From Avedoeria sp964651245 (lineage in GTDB: Bacteria; Chloroflexota; Anaerolineae; Epilineales; Epilineaceae), in the NCBI GenBank assembly GCA_964651245.1, contig CAZYVI010000018.1, positions 36,158-100,157 on the forward strand: a stretch of 64,000 nt of DNA, written 5' to 3'. A program made the translations under genes and the position numbers. Each line of letters opens with the position of its first letter. Position 1 is the first letter of the stretch. Of the stretch, positions 8,678-18,137 are shown piece by piece. The notes under the pieces are model-generated. The model ran no database searches. It worked only from the letters and a program-made list of their open reading frames with translations, and was not told where the DNA came from.

Positions 8678-8932
8678 ATGGTGACCGCTGAGGAGACGTT
8701 CGCCCGGGTGAGCGACATCATCGTCGAGAACCTGGGCGTCGAGGCCGCGCAGATCACGATGGACACCCACTTTCGCGACGATCTCGACGCTGACTCGCTC
8801 GACCTCGCCGAGCTCATCATGGAGTTCGAGGAGAAGTTCAACGTCGGCGACATCAGCGAAGACGACGCGATGAAGATCCAGACCGTCGGCGACGCCGTCA
8901 ACTACCTCACCAACGCGCTCAACAACGCCTAG
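8678..8932 (+). CDS. acpP: Acyl carrier protein
   Basis: This 84-residue acidic protein has the phosphopantetheine site DLDADSLDLAELIMEFEEKF; the Ser of DSL carries the prosthetic group. It shuttles acyl chains in fatty-acid synthesis. The ATG at 8678 is preferred because GGAGG lies just upstream and the next in-frame ATG upstream (8654) lacks a ribosome-binding site. The gene is away from fab genes and is followed after 19 nt by a hydantoinase-like gene that probably reads through from the same strong promoter. Acidic codons and a phenylalanine-rich third helix are as usual for the family. Confidence 0.93.
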   Translation: MVTAEETFARVSDIIVENLGVEAAQITMDTHFRDDLDADSLDLAELIMEFEEKFNVGDISEDDAMKIQTVGDAVNYLTNALNNA

Positions 8933-8951
8933 TCGCGCGCCGCGGCGGCCG

Positions 8952-10937
8952 GTGGCCGATTCGCCGCCCCGGCCGCCCGGCGCCGTCATCGGCGTCGACG
9001 TCGGCGGCACGTTCACCGACTGCGTCGTCCTCGACGGCGGCGCGATCACCGTCCACAAGCAGCCCACCGGCGGCGATCCGGCGGCGGCCGTGATCGACGC
9101 CATCACCCGGCTCGACGGCGCCGGCACAGGGCGCGTGGCGCACGGTTCGACCGTCGCGACGAACGCCCTCCTCGAGGGCCGGGGCGCGCGCACGGTTCTT
9201 GTGACCACCGCCGGCTTCGGCGACCTATTGGCGCTGGGCCGCGGCGCGCGGCCCGACCTCTACGCGCTGTCGCCGTCGCCGCTGCCCAACCTCGTGGCCG
9301 ACGGCGACGTGGTCGAGGTGCCCGAGCGCATCGGCGCCGACGGCGCCGTCGTCCGGCCGCTCGCGCCCGGCGCCGTCCGCCGCGCCGCGGCGCGGGTCGC
9401 GGAGCGCGGCGCCGAGGCCGCGGCCGTGTGCCTGATCTTCTCCTTCCTGGCCCCCGACCACGAGCGGCGGGTCGCCGCGGCGATCGCGCGCGTCCGACCC
9501 GGCTGCTTCCTCAGCCCGTCGGTCGACGTCCTGCCCGAGTTCCGCGAGTACGAACGGGCCACGTGTGCGGTGATCAACGGCTACGTCGGGCCGGTCACGG
9601 CGGGCTACTTGGCGCGCCTGGGCCGCGGCCTGGCGCCGCGGCGGCTGGCGGTGATGGGCTCGCACGGCGGCACGCTCTCGCCGTCCATGGCGGCCCAGCT
9701 GCCGATCACGATGGTCCTCTCGGGACCGGCCGCCGGTGTGACGGGGGCGCTGGCGGTGGCGCGCCGGGCCGGCCTCGGCGGGATCGTGACGCTGGACATG
9801 GGCGGCACGTCGACCGACGTCGCCGTTTCCGAGGCCGGGCTGCCGCTGACCAGCGACGGCCACATCGCCGGGTTGCCGGTGCGGCGGCGCATGGTCGACG
9901 TCCACACGGTGGGGGCGGGCGGCGGGTCGCGACTCTGGGCGGCGCACGGCGCGCTGCGGGTCGGGCCGCAGAGCGCCGGCAGCGACCCGGGCCCCGCGGC
10001 CTACGGGCGCGGCGCGCTCGAGCCGGCCCTCACGGATGCCCACGTCGTGCTCGGGCGCCTGCCCGCCGGCCTACGCCTGCCCGGCGGACCCGCACTCGAC
10101 GGCGAGGCGGCGCACCGCGCGCTCGCGCGCCTGGCGGATGCGCTGGGGCTGACGACCGCCGCCACCGCCCTGACAGCGCTCGACGTCGCCGACGCCGTCA
10201 TGGACCACGCCCTGCGCGTCGTCTCGGTGGGCCGCGGCATCGATCCGGGGCGCCTCGACCTGGTGGCGTTCGGCGGCGCGGGCGGCCTGCACGCCTGCCG
10301 GCTGGCGGAGCGGCTGGGCGCGCGTCGCGTCTGCGTGCCGGCCCAGGCGGGCGCCCTGTCGGCGCTTGGCCTCGCCGCGGCGACGCCGTCGGTGGCGCTG
10401 AGCCAGTCCGTCCGGCGGGACGACCGGCGGCAGTGGCCGACCGTGTTCGCCGGGCTCGAGGCCGACGCGCGGGCGCGGCTGGCGGCCGCCGCCGGCGATC
10501 GGACGGTCGTCGTCGAGCGGTCGGCCGAGGTGCGCTATGCCGGGCAGTCCTGGACGCTCGCGATCCCGTGGCCGACGCGTGGGACGATCGCCGCCGCGTT
10601 CACCGCCGCCCACCGCGCCCGCTACGGCTTCGTGGCGTCCGACGAGGTCGTCGTCGAGACGCTGCGCGTGCGCGCCGCCGGCGAGCCGCCGGCCCCGGCT
10701 CCGCACGCGCCGCCGGCCGCGGCGGCCGGGGTGGGCGGCGTCGCGCCGGTGATCCTCGACGATGGCGCCGCCGCCCAGGCGCCGATCATCGACCGATCGG
10801 CGCTGGCGCGCGGCGCATCGCTCGTCGGTCCGGCCGTGATCGTCCAACTGGACGCGACGACCTGGCTGCCCCCTGGTTGGCAGGCGGCCGTGGCCCCGTC
10901 GTACGACCTCGTGCTCACCCGGGCGCGCGGCGGGTGA
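8952..10937 (+). CDS. Hydantoinase/oxoprolinase A-type protein
   Basis: This 661-residue protein is of the HyuA/OxoA class (N-methylhydantoinase or 5-oxoprolinase ATP-hydrolysing subunit), with an actin-like ATPase fold. The N-terminal VIGVDVGGTFTDCVVLDGG, the central SGPAAGVTGAL and GGIVTLDMGGTSTDVAV, and the segment VAFGGAGGLHACRLAE are diagnostic. It starts at GTG 8952. Unlike most HyuA genes it has no HyuB (hydantoinase B) partner beside it, so the substrate is unclear; the B subunit may lie elsewhere. It probably shares the acpP transcript. Confidence 0.85.
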   Translation: MADSPPRPPGAVIGVDVGGTFTDCVVLDGGAITVHKQPTGGDPAAAVIDAITRLDGAGTGRVAHGSTVATNALLEGRGARTVLVTTAGFGDLLALGRGARPDLYALSPSPLPNLVADGDVVEVPERIGADGAVVRPLAPGAVRRAAARVAERGAEAAAVCLIFSFLAPDHERRVAAAIARVRPGCFLSPSVDVLPEFREYERATCAVINGYVGPVTAGYLARLGRGLAPRRLAVMGSHGGTLSPSMAAQLPITMVLSGPAAGVTGALAVARRAGLGGIVTLDMGGTSTDVAVSEAGLPLTSDGHIAGLPVRRRMVDVHTVGAGGGSRLWAAHGALRVGPQSAGSDPGPAAYGRGALEPALTDAHVVLGRLPAGLRLPGGPALDGEAAHRALARLADALGLTTAATALTALDVADAVMDHALRVVSVGRGIDPGRLDLVAFGGAGGLHACRLAERLGARRVCVPAQAGALSALGLAAATPSVALSQSVRRDDRRQWPTVFAGLEADARARLAAAAGDRTVVVERSAEVRYAGQSWTLAIPWPTRGTIAAAFTAAHRARYGFVASDEVVVETLRVRAAGEPPAPAPHAPPAAAAGVGGVAPVILDDGAAAQAPIIDRSALARGASLVGPAVIVQLDATTWLPPGWQAAVAPSYDLVLTRARGG

Positions 10938-11094
10938 CGGGCCGGCGTCCGGGCCGTATCTTTCGATTACGGTCAAGCGTTCTAACACCGGGTTCGACCC
11001 CACGGGGGCAGTCCCACTGCCGGTGCGGCGCCGCCGCTCGGACACCGGGTGCCGACCGCAGGCGATCCGCCGTAGCAGCCGCGAGGAGGGGTGC

Positions 11095-14000
11095 GTGCCG
11101 GAGGTGAGGGCCCGACTCCTGGGACCGCCGGTGTTCGAGGTCGACGGTCGGCCGCTGCCCATGGGCAGTGGCCGTGTGCCGGCGCTTCTGGGCTACCTGG
11201 TGGCCACGCGTCAGGTCCATGCCCGCGAGCGGTTGGCCAGCCTCCTGTGGCCCGACGTGCCCGAGCGCAACGCCCTCGCCTCGCTGCGGACGGCCCTGTA
11301 CGACGCCCGCCGACTCCTCGGCCCCGCCCACGAGTTGATCTTCGTCGAGCGCACCCGCGTCGGCGCGCGCGCCGACGTGCCGCTGTGGCTCGACGTGGCG
11401 GTGGTGGAGGCCGGCGGCGGCGACGACGCGTTCGACGTCGCCCGCGCCGAGGCGGCCGTGCAGGCCTACCGCGGCAGCTTCCTCGACGGCATTGCCGTGC
11501 CCGACGCGCCCGAGTTCGACGACTGGCTGTTCGTCGAGCGCGAGCGCTGCCAGAACCTCTACCTGCGGGCGGCGTGGCGCCTCGGCCGGCACTACGCCCT
11601 GGCCGGGGCGTTCGACGCGGCGGCGGACCAGGCGCGCCGGATCCTGGCGGTCGACCCGCTGCGCGAAGAAGTCCACCGCGCCCTGATGCGCTATCTGGCG
11701 GAGGCTGGACAGCGCGCCGCAGCGCTGGCGCAGTACGACCAGTGCCGGGCGCTGCTCGAGCGCGAGCTGCACATCGAGCCGCTGGCGGCCACCACCGATC
11801 TCTACGAGCGCATCCGCTCGAACGCACCGCTCGGCCCCGTCGTCGACGGGCCGGCCGCCCTGTCGCGGGCCGCGGCCGATCGGGCGCGCGGCGCGCGTCG
11901 CGTCGGTGTGCCCGCGCCGCTCGTGCGGCCCAGCGGCCCGCTCGTCGGGCGCGCGGCGGAACGCGGCGCGCTGGACGACGCCTGGTCGCGCGCCCGCACC
12001 GGCCACGGCGGCATCGTCGTGCTGCGGGGCGAGGCGGGCCTGGGCAAGTCGAGGCTGGCCGCCGAGCTGGCAGCGGATGCCGAGGCCGATGCCCAGCTCT
12101 GGATCGGCCGCTGCTACGAGGCGACGGCGCAGGCGCCGTACGCGCCGATCGTCGAGGCGCTCCGCGCCGGTCTCGGCGCCGAGGCGCTGGCCGCGCTGCC
12201 GGTCGACGACGTCTGGCTGCGCGAGATCGCCCGGCTGCTGCCCGAGCTGACCGCCTTCGTGCCCGACGGCCGCAACGCGCCGCTCGACGGCCTGCGCGAC
12301 CGCGACCGGTTGTTCGAGGCGGTGGGCGCGGTCGTCGCCGCGGCAGCGGCCGCGGCGCCATTGCTGTGGATCGTCGAGGACGTGCACTGGGCCGACGAGA
12401 CCTCGCTGGCACTCCTGGCCACGCTCGCCCGCGCCCTCGACGGCGTGGGGTGCCTCGTGGTGGCGACGGTGCGCGACGCCGAGGTCCCCGCCGAGTTGCG
12501 GCCGCTGCTGCGCACCGTCGAGCGCGCCGCGCGCGTCGTCGACCTGACGGCGCTCGGTGCCGCCGAGACCGCGGCCCTGGTGCAGCAGCTCTCCGGCGCC
12601 GATGCGCCGCCGGCGCACTTCGGCGCCCAGCTGGCCCGCCGCACGGGCGGCAACCCGTTCTTCATCGTCGAGACGTTGCGCGCCCTGTTCGAGCAGGGCA
12701 CGCTCAGCGCCGGCGCCGACGGCCTTGGCTGGACGACCACCGCCGGCGCGGCGGAGGACGACTACGCCGACCTGCCGGTGCCGGAGACCGTCGGCCACAT
12801 CGTCGATGCCCGGCTCGAGCGCCTCGGCGACGATGCCCGCGCCCTGGCCGACGCCGCATCGGTCCTGCGGCGCGACATCGACTTCGAGGTCGTGCAGCGG
12901 GCGAGCGGGCTGCCGGCGCCGGCCGCGCTCGATGCCCTCGACGCGCTGCTGGTGGCCGGCCTGTGGCGCGAGGCCGACGGCGCCGGCATGGCGGCCCGCT
13001 ACGACTTCACGCACGCCTTGGTGCGCGATCGGATCTACGGCCGGCTATCGACGGCGCGCCGCCAGTACCTGCACCGGCAGATCGGCGGCCTGATCGAGAC
13101 CGGGCACGCCGACGAGCCCGACCGGATCGCCTACCACTACCTGCGCGGCGGCGTGCGCGACCGGGCCTGCGCCTGGTCGCTCAAGGCCGGCGACGCGGCC
13201 TTGGCGGTCTACGCCGCCGAGAGCGCCCTGGCCCACTTCCGCACCGCGCGCCAACTGGCGGCCGGCGCCGACGAGCTGTTCGCGGCCCTCTCGGGCGCCG
13301 GCCACGCCTTCGTGGCCCTGGGGCGGTCGCGCGAGGCGGTGCTGACGTACAACGAGGCGCTGGCGCAGGCGCCCGACGCCGCCGCCCGGGCCGAGCTCGA
13401 GCGCTGCATCGGCCGCGCGCACGAGCGGCGGGGCGAGTTCGACGCGGCGATCGCCGCCTACCTGCGGGCGCGCGACCACCTGCGGCACCAGCCGGCGACG
13501 CTGGCCGCCCTCCGAACGGCGGACGGCCTGGCCACGGTCTACGTGCGCCTCGGCCGGATCGACGAGGCGGTGGCCATCGGGCGCGACGCCCTGACGGTGC
13601 TGGCGGTCAGCACGGCCCTGGCGCCGGCCGAGCGCGACCAGGCCGAGGCCTGGCTGCGCAACACGCTGGGCATGGCCCACCTGCACGGCGACCGCTACGA
13701 CGAGGCGCACGCCAACCTGACCCGCAGCCTGGCGCTCAAGCGCGCGCTGGGCGACCGCCTGGGCGAGGCCACGGTCCTCAACAACCTGGGCGTCGTCCAC
13801 TACCACGCCGGCGACGACGACGCCGCGCTCGCGCGCTACGGGGAGAGCCTGGCCATCAAGCAGGCGATCGCCGACCACTACGGGCGGGCGATCGCGCTGA
13901 CGAACCTCGCCCTGATCGAGACCCACCTGGGCCGCCACACCGCCGCCGCCGCGCGGTTGGACGAGGCGGATGCCGCGGCGTCGGCGGTGGGGGCGACGTG

Positions 14001-14403
14001 GCTTGTGCCCGAGATCCGGCGCGTCATGGCGCAGCGCGAGCTGGCGGCGGGCGACGTGGCGCGTGCCGAAGCCCACGCCGCCGAGGCGCTGGCGGCCGCC
14101 GAGCAGTTGGGCGTGCCGGCGTTCATCGGCGTCGCCCACCGCGTCCTCGGTCAGGTCAAGGCGGTCAGCGAGTCCAACGCCAGCGTCGCCGAGGAGCACT
14201 TCCAGACCAGCCTGGCCGTGTTCGAGATGTTGGCGGACCAGCACGAGCGGGCCAAGACCGACGCCGCGTTCGGCGCGGCCCTCATGCAGCTGGGTCGCTC
14301 GGCCGACGCCACCGTTCACCTGCAGCGCGCCTACGACACGTTCCGCCGCGCCGGCGCCGCCGGCCGGGCCGAGCGCGTCGCACGGCTGCTGGCCGGAGAC
14401 TAG
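11095..14403 (+). CDS. BTAD-family transcriptional activator with AAA ATPase and TPR domains
   Basis: This 1102-residue signal-integrating regulator is of AfsR/DnrI-like design. Residues ~1-90 form a winged-helix (LLGYLVATRQVHARERLASL), and ~95-245 the bacterial transcriptional activator domain with helical repeats. At ~295-480 an AAA/STAND ATPase has Walker A in RGEAGLGKSRLAAEL and Walker B in LLWIVEDVHWADE. The C-terminal ~400 residues are tetratricopeptide repeats (for example TVLNNLGVVHYHAGDDDAAL). The start is GTG 11095 with AGGAGG at 11084-11089. The 157-bp gap before it holds no clear promoter. The targets are unknown; nothing nearby forms an obvious regulon. A strong terminator follows. 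Confidence 0.88.
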   Translation: MPEVRARLLGPPVFEVDGRPLPMGSGRVPALLGYLVATRQVHARERLASLLWPDVPERNALASLRTALYDARRLLGPAHELIFVERTRVGARADVPLWLDVAVVEAGGGDDAFDVARAEAAVQAYRGSFLDGIAVPDAPEFDDWLFVERERCQNLYLRAAWRLGRHYALAGAFDAAADQARRILAVDPLREEVHRALMRYLAEAGQRAAALAQYDQCRALLERELHIEPLAATTDLYERIRSNAPLGPVVDGPAALSRAAADRARGARRVGVPAPLVRPSGPLVGRAAERGALDDAWSRARTGHGGIVVLRGEAGLGKSRLAAELAADAEADAQLWIGRCYEATAQAPYAPIVEALRAGLGAEALAALPVDDVWLREIARLLPELTAFVPDGRNAPLDGLRDRDRLFEAVGAVVAAAAAAAPLLWIVEDVHWADETSLALLATLARALDGVGCLVVATVRDAEVPAELRPLLRTVERAARVVDLTALGAAETAALVQQLSGADAPPAHFGAQLARRTGGNPFFIVETLRALFEQGTLSAGADGLGWTTTAGAAEDDYADLPVPETVGHIVDARLERLGDDARALADAASVLRRDIDFEVVQRASGLPAPAALDALDALLVAGLWREADGAGMAARYDFTHALVRDRIYGRLSTARRQYLHRQIGGLIETGHADEPDRIAYHYLRGGVRDRACAWSLKAGDAALAVYAAESALAHFRTARQLAAGADELFAALSGAGHAFVALGRSREAVLTYNEALAQAPDAAARAELERCIGRAHERRGEFDAAIAAYLRARDHLRHQPATLAALRTADGLATVYVRLGRIDEAVAIGRDALTVLAVSTALAPAERDQAEAWLRNTLGMAHLHGDRYDEAHANLTRSLALKRALGDRLGEATVLNNLGVVHYHAGDDDAALARYGESLAIKQAIADHYGRAIALTNLALIETHLGRHTAAAARLDEADAAASAVGATWLVPEIRRVMAQRELAAGDVARAEAHAAEALAAAEQLGVPAFIGVAHRVLGQVKAVSESNASVAEEHFQTSLAVFEMLADQHERAKTDAAFGAALMQLGRSADATVHLQRAYDTFRRAGAAGRAERVARLLAGD

Positions 14404-14470
14404 CTCCGGCGCTCGACAATCGACTGCGGTCCATGGGGGGCCCCGTCGCCAGACGGGGGCCATGGTTGAC

Positions 14471-14508
14471 AAACGGGCGAGCGGGGGGGCTCGCCCGTTT
14501 GTTTTCTT
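14471..14508 (+). terminator. Rho-independent terminator after the BTAD regulator
   Basis: A perfect 12-bp stem (14471-14482 with 14489-14500) closes a six-G loop and is followed by GTTTTCTT. A second, imperfect hairpin built on CCATGG repeats lies just upstream at about 14432-14465. This is the clearest intrinsic terminator in the window. Confidence 0.88.
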
Positions 14509-14639
14509 GGGACCGCATGCGCGCGCCCGTGGCGCGCCGTGCACTTCGTGTAGCCATGGACTACGCACCGGCCACGTCCGCCGCCTTGCTTCCGCCGCGC
14601 GCCCAGCGCCCGTCTCGCCGTCCCGGACAGGAGCCCCCG

Positions 14640-16697
14640 ATGGCCGATCGCCTGGCCGATGCCACGTCGCCCTACCTCCGCCAGCACGCGCACCAGCCGG
14701 TGGACTGGTGGCCGTGGGGCGACGCGGCCTTGGCCGAGGCGGCGCGGCTCGACCGTCCGCTGCTCGTCTCGATCGGCTACGCCAGCTGTCACTGGTGCCA
14801 CGTCATGGCGCACGAGTCGTTCGACGACCCGGCCGTGGCGGCGGCGATGAACGCCGCGTTCGTCTGCGTCAAGGTGGACCGCGAAGAGCGGCCGGACGTC
14901 GACGCCCTCTACATGGCCGCGCTGCAGGCGATGACCGGGCGCGGCGGCTGGCCGCTCAACGCGTTCGCCACGCCGGACGGCCGCCCGTTCTACGCCGGGA
15001 CGTACTTTCCGCCCCAGCCGCGCCACGGTCTCCCGGGCTGGTCCGACGTCGTCGCGGCCGTCGCCGACGCCTGGCGTCAGCGGCGCGACGACATCGAGTC
15101 GCACGCCCGGGCGCTGGTCGAGGGCCTGGCGACGACCACCGCCGCGCCCCGTGGCGCCGCTGCGTGGCGCGACGACCCCGCCGCGCTCGACGCCGCGCTC
15201 GACGCCGCCGCTGCGGCGCTGGCGGACGCCATCGACCCCGTGCACGGCGGGTTCGGCGGGGCGCCGAAGTTCCCGCAGGCGGGCGCGCTGCGCTTCTTGC
15301 TGCAGCGCGGCGCCCGCCGTGGCGAGGCGGGCTGGGTCGAGGCGGTATGGGCGTCGCTGACGGCGATGGTCCAGGGCGGGCTGCACGATCAGCTGGGCGG
15401 CGGCTTCCATCGCTACTGCGTCGACCGCAGCTGGACCGTGCCGCACTTCGAGAAGATGCTCTACGACAACGCTCAGCTGCTCTCGCTTCTCGCCGACGCC
15501 TGGCGATCGACGCGCCGCGAAGCGTTCGCGGCGGCCGCACGCCACACCGTCCGCTACCTGCTCGACGAGTTGCGCACGCCCGACGGCCGCTTCTGGAGCG
15601 CCCAGGACGCCGACACCGCGGCCGGCGAGGGCGCCTACCACACGTGGACCCCCGCGGAGCTCGCCGCCGCGCTCGGACCCGCGGACGCCGCCCTCGCCGG
15701 CGCCTGGTTCGGCATCACCGCCGGCGGCCACACCGACGACGGCCGCTCGGTGCCGACCGAGCGCGCCACGCTGGCCGCCGTCGCCGTCGCCTGCAACACG
15801 GATGCGGACGACGTGACCCGACGCCTGCCCGCGATCCGGCGCCGCCTGCTCGAGGTCCGGCGTGCGCGCCCGGCGCCGGCCACCGACACCAAGGTCATCG
15901 CCGGCTGGAACGCGCTGGCGATCGACGCGCTGGCGCGGGCCGGGGCGGCGCTCGACGAGCCGGGCTGGGTCGACGCCGCCGCCCAGGCCGCGACCGCGCT
16001 CGCCGCGACGCTCACGTTCGACACGCCCGCCGGACCGCGCCTGGCGCACCACGAGGCGAGCGGCCGGCGCGGCGTCGCCGCGTTCTGCGACGACGTCGCC
16101 GGCGTCGTCGGCGCGCAGCTCAGCCTCTACGAGGCCACGTGCGACCCGGCCTGGCTCGCCGCCGCGACCGCCGCCGCCGGCGCCCTCGTCGCCGACTTCG
16201 CGCCGCCGTCCGGCGGGCCCTTCGCGCGCACCGGACCCCATCACCCGCGCCTGGCGGCGTCGGTGCCCGACCTCGTCGACAGCGCCACGCCGTCGGGCAA
16301 CGCGGCGGCCTGCGCCGCGCTGCTCCGCCTGGCCGCCGCCACCGGCGACGACCGCTGGGCGCTGCCCGTCGCGGCGGCGTTGCGCGACGTCGCTCCCGCG
16401 GCGCTGGCCGCGCCGGAGGCGTTCGGCGACACGCTCGTTGCACTCGACGCCTGGCATGGCGGCGTCCGCACCGTCACGCTCAGCGGCCGCGACGCCGTCG
16501 CGCTGGCGCGGACCGTACATCGACGCTACAACGGGGCGACCGTCCTGCGGCTGCGGCCGCCGGCGGCGTCGTCCGCGGCTCGCCCCAGGTGGTCCACGGT
16601 GCCCACCGCCGAGGTCTGCGCCGCTGGCCGCTGTCTGCCGCCCGCGGCGACGCCCGCCGCCCTCGAAGCCGCGCTCGTCGAGACCGACGCGCGCTGA
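14640..16697 (+). CDS. YyaL/SPATA20-type thioredoxin-fold protein
   Basis: This 685-residue protein has the standard length of the YyaL/SPATA20 family. Residues ~1-160 are a thioredoxin-like domain beginning with NPYL-like SPYLRQHAHQPVDWWPW and carrying CHWCHVMAHESF as the active-site segment. The rest is an (alpha/alpha)6 barrel resembling N-acylglucosamine 2-epimerases, with GGFGGAPKFPQ, VPHFEKMLYDNAQLL and DTKVIAGWNALAI. The biochemical role of the family is not established; a redox or sugar-related function has been proposed from the folds. ATG 14640 has AGGAG at 14629-14633. It follows the terminator of the previous gene, so it must have its own promoter, which was not recognised. Confidence 0.9.
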   Translation: MADRLADATSPYLRQHAHQPVDWWPWGDAALAEAARLDRPLLVSIGYASCHWCHVMAHESFDDPAVAAAMNAAFVCVKVDREERPDVDALYMAALQAMTGRGGWPLNAFATPDGRPFYAGTYFPPQPRHGLPGWSDVVAAVADAWRQRRDDIESHARALVEGLATTTAAPRGAAAWRDDPAALDAALDAAAAALADAIDPVHGGFGGAPKFPQAGALRFLLQRGARRGEAGWVEAVWASLTAMVQGGLHDQLGGGFHRYCVDRSWTVPHFEKMLYDNAQLLSLLADAWRSTRREAFAAAARHTVRYLLDELRTPDGRFWSAQDADTAAGEGAYHTWTPAELAAALGPADAALAGAWFGITAGGHTDDGRSVPTERATLAAVAVACNTDADDVTRRLPAIRRRLLEVRRARPAPATDTKVIAGWNALAIDALARAGAALDEPGWVDAAAQAATALAATLTFDTPAGPRLAHHEASGRRGVAAFCDDVAGVVGAQLSLYEATCDPAWLAAATAAAGALVADFAPPSGGPFARTGPHHPRLAASVPDLVDSATPSGNAAACAALLRLAAATGDDRWALPVAAALRDVAPAALAAPEAFGDTLVALDAWHGGVRTVTLSGRDAVALARTVHRRYNGATVLRLRPPAASSAARPRWSTVPTAEVCAAGRCLPPAATPAALEAALVETDAR

Positions 16698-16725
16698 CGC
16701 CCGGCCGGAAATCGCCGCGCGACGG

Positions 16726-18015
16726 TCAGCCGGCCCCGTCGAGCACGACGTCCGGCGGCGCCACGACCGGCTCGGGCCACGGCGCGCGCGCCTCCGCCGG
16801 CACCTCCGCCCGCGGCCGCAGCCAGAGGCCGAGGACGCGCTGGCCGACCGCCTCGAGCACCGCCTGGGCGTCGCGGACGTCGGCGCCGGCGGGCGCGTCG
16901 AGGATCGCGTCGGCCAGCGCCAACAGCTCGCGCAGCGCCGACGGGGTGTCGAGGTCGTGGTCCAGGGCGGCGGTCGCGCGGGGCCCGTAGCGCGAGGCGT
17001 CGATCGGTCGCCCGGCGCCGCTCGGCCGGCGCGCGGCCGCGTGGAGCGCGGCACACCACGGGCGACAGGCCGCGAACGCCTCGGCCGACCACTCCCACGG
17101 CGTCCGCCAGTGGTGGCTCAGCAGGTAGAGGCGGAGGACGTCCGGCTCGTCGCCGCTGAGCAGGTCGCGCACCAGCACCAGGTTGCCGAGGCTCTTGCTC
17201 ATCTTCTCGCCGTCCTTGCGCACCATCGCCACGTGCATCCAGTGGCGGACCCACGGCGCTGCCGCGCCCAGCGCCTCGGCCTGGGCCGTCTCGCACGCGT
17301 GGTGCGGGAACAGCAGGTCGCCGCCGCCGCCGTGGATGTCGATCGGCAGGCCGAGGTGGCGGCTCGCCAGCGTCGAGCACTCGATGTGCCAGCCGGGCCG
17401 GCCCAGTCCCCACGGACTGCGCCAGGCCGGCTCGCCGGGCCGCCCGGCCTGCCAGAGCACGAAGTCGAGCGGATCGTCCTTGTGCGGATCGAGCGGGTCG
17501 TTGCCGCGCTCGTTGGCCAGCGGCAGCATCGCTTCGGGCGCCAGGTGGGCGATCGCGCCGAACGACGGGTCGTCGGCGACGCGGTAGTACACCGACCCGC
17601 CGCGCGCATAGGCCCGGCCCGCGGCGACGAGCCGCGCCACGTCGTCGAGGATGGCCGGGATCGCGCTCGTGGCGCCGGGATAGGCGTCGGGCGGCCGCAG
17701 CCCGAGGGCGCCGAGGTCCGTCCGGAAGATCGCCGTCCAGCGCAGCCCGAGCGCCCGCCAGTCCTCGCCGGTGGCGGCCGCCTTGCGGAGCACGTCGTCG
17801 TCGATGTCGGTCAGGTTCTGGACATAACGCACGCGCCAGCCGTGGACCACCTCGCAGTGGCGGCGCAGGATGTCGAAGGTGTGGTAGGTGAAGGCGTGGC
17901 CGAGGTGGGTCGTGTCGTACGGGGTGATGCCGCAGACGTACAGGCCCACCGCGGCGCCGGCGCGCGGGCGGAACGGCTCGAGGCGCTGGCGGGCGCTGTC
18001 GTACAGGCGCAACAT
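16726..18015 (-). CDS. MshC-like cysteine ligase (class I CysRS paralogue without anticodon domain)
   Basis: This 429-residue class I synthetase-fold enzyme resembles MshC, which ligates cysteine to glucosaminyl-inositol in mycothiol synthesis. YVCGITPYDTTHLGHAF is the MshC style of the CysRS start; the HIGH-type motif is at residues 37-40 and KMSKS at 271-275. Zinc ligands equivalent to CysRS are present: Cys28, Cys213 in WHIECS, His238 and Glu242 in FPHHACE. After the helical LDTPSALRELLALADAIL segment the protein stops, so the C-terminal tRNA anticodon-binding part of CysRS is missing, as in MshC. A truncated CysRS is the alternative. A TATACT at 18065-18060 (minus) gives a short leader. 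It is convergent with the YyaL gene and divergent from the sugar dehydrogenase gene. Confidence 0.78.
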   Translation of the reverse strand: MLRLYDSARQRLEPFRPRAGAAVGLYVCGITPYDTTHLGHAFTYHTFDILRRHCEVVHGWRVRYVQNLTDIDDDVLRKAAATGEDWRALGLRWTAIFRTDLGALGLRPPDAYPGATSAIPAILDDVARLVAAGRAYARGGSVYYRVADDPSFGAIAHLAPEAMLPLANERGNDPLDPHKDDPLDFVLWQAGRPGEPAWRSPWGLGRPGWHIECSTLASRHLGLPIDIHGGGGDLLFPHHACETAQAEALGAAAPWVRHWMHVAMVRKDGEKMSKSLGNLVLVRDLLSGDEPDVLRLYLLSHHWRTPWEWSAEAFAACRPWCAALHAAARRPSGAGRPIDASRYGPRATAALDHDLDTPSALRELLALADAILDAPAGADVRDAQAVLEAVGQRVLGLWLRPRAEVPAEARAPWPEPVVAPPDVVLDGAG

Positions 18016-18100
18016 CGCGTCGATCGACCTCGCGGTGAACGTCGGGGGAGCGGGCGACGAGTATAACGGGGGGGCCGGCCGGCCGGCCAGGCGCGGCGTG

Positions 18101-18128
18101 TTGCCCAGCGCCGACGCGCCGCTACAAT
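18101..18128 (+). promoter_or_regulatory. Promoter giving a near-leaderless mRNA
   Basis: TTGCCC at 18101-18106 and TACAAT at 18123-18128 are 16 nt apart. The ATG at 18138 lies only 9 nt after the -10 hexamer, and no ribosome-binding site precedes it. Confidence 0.55.
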
Positions 18129-18137
18129 CACGGCGCC

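Noticed and set aside
14466..14471. TTGACA hexamer as a promoter -35 for the YyaL gene
   Set aside because: No -10 hexamer at 16-18 nt; that position falls within the terminator stem.
14546..14566. GTGTAGCCATG...GACTAC palindrome before the YyaL gene, repeated at about 53099-53124
   Set aside because: The second copy is inside conserved glycosyltransferase codons (HGYTKSR), and a 14-base match is expected by chance in a 64-kb window of biased composition.
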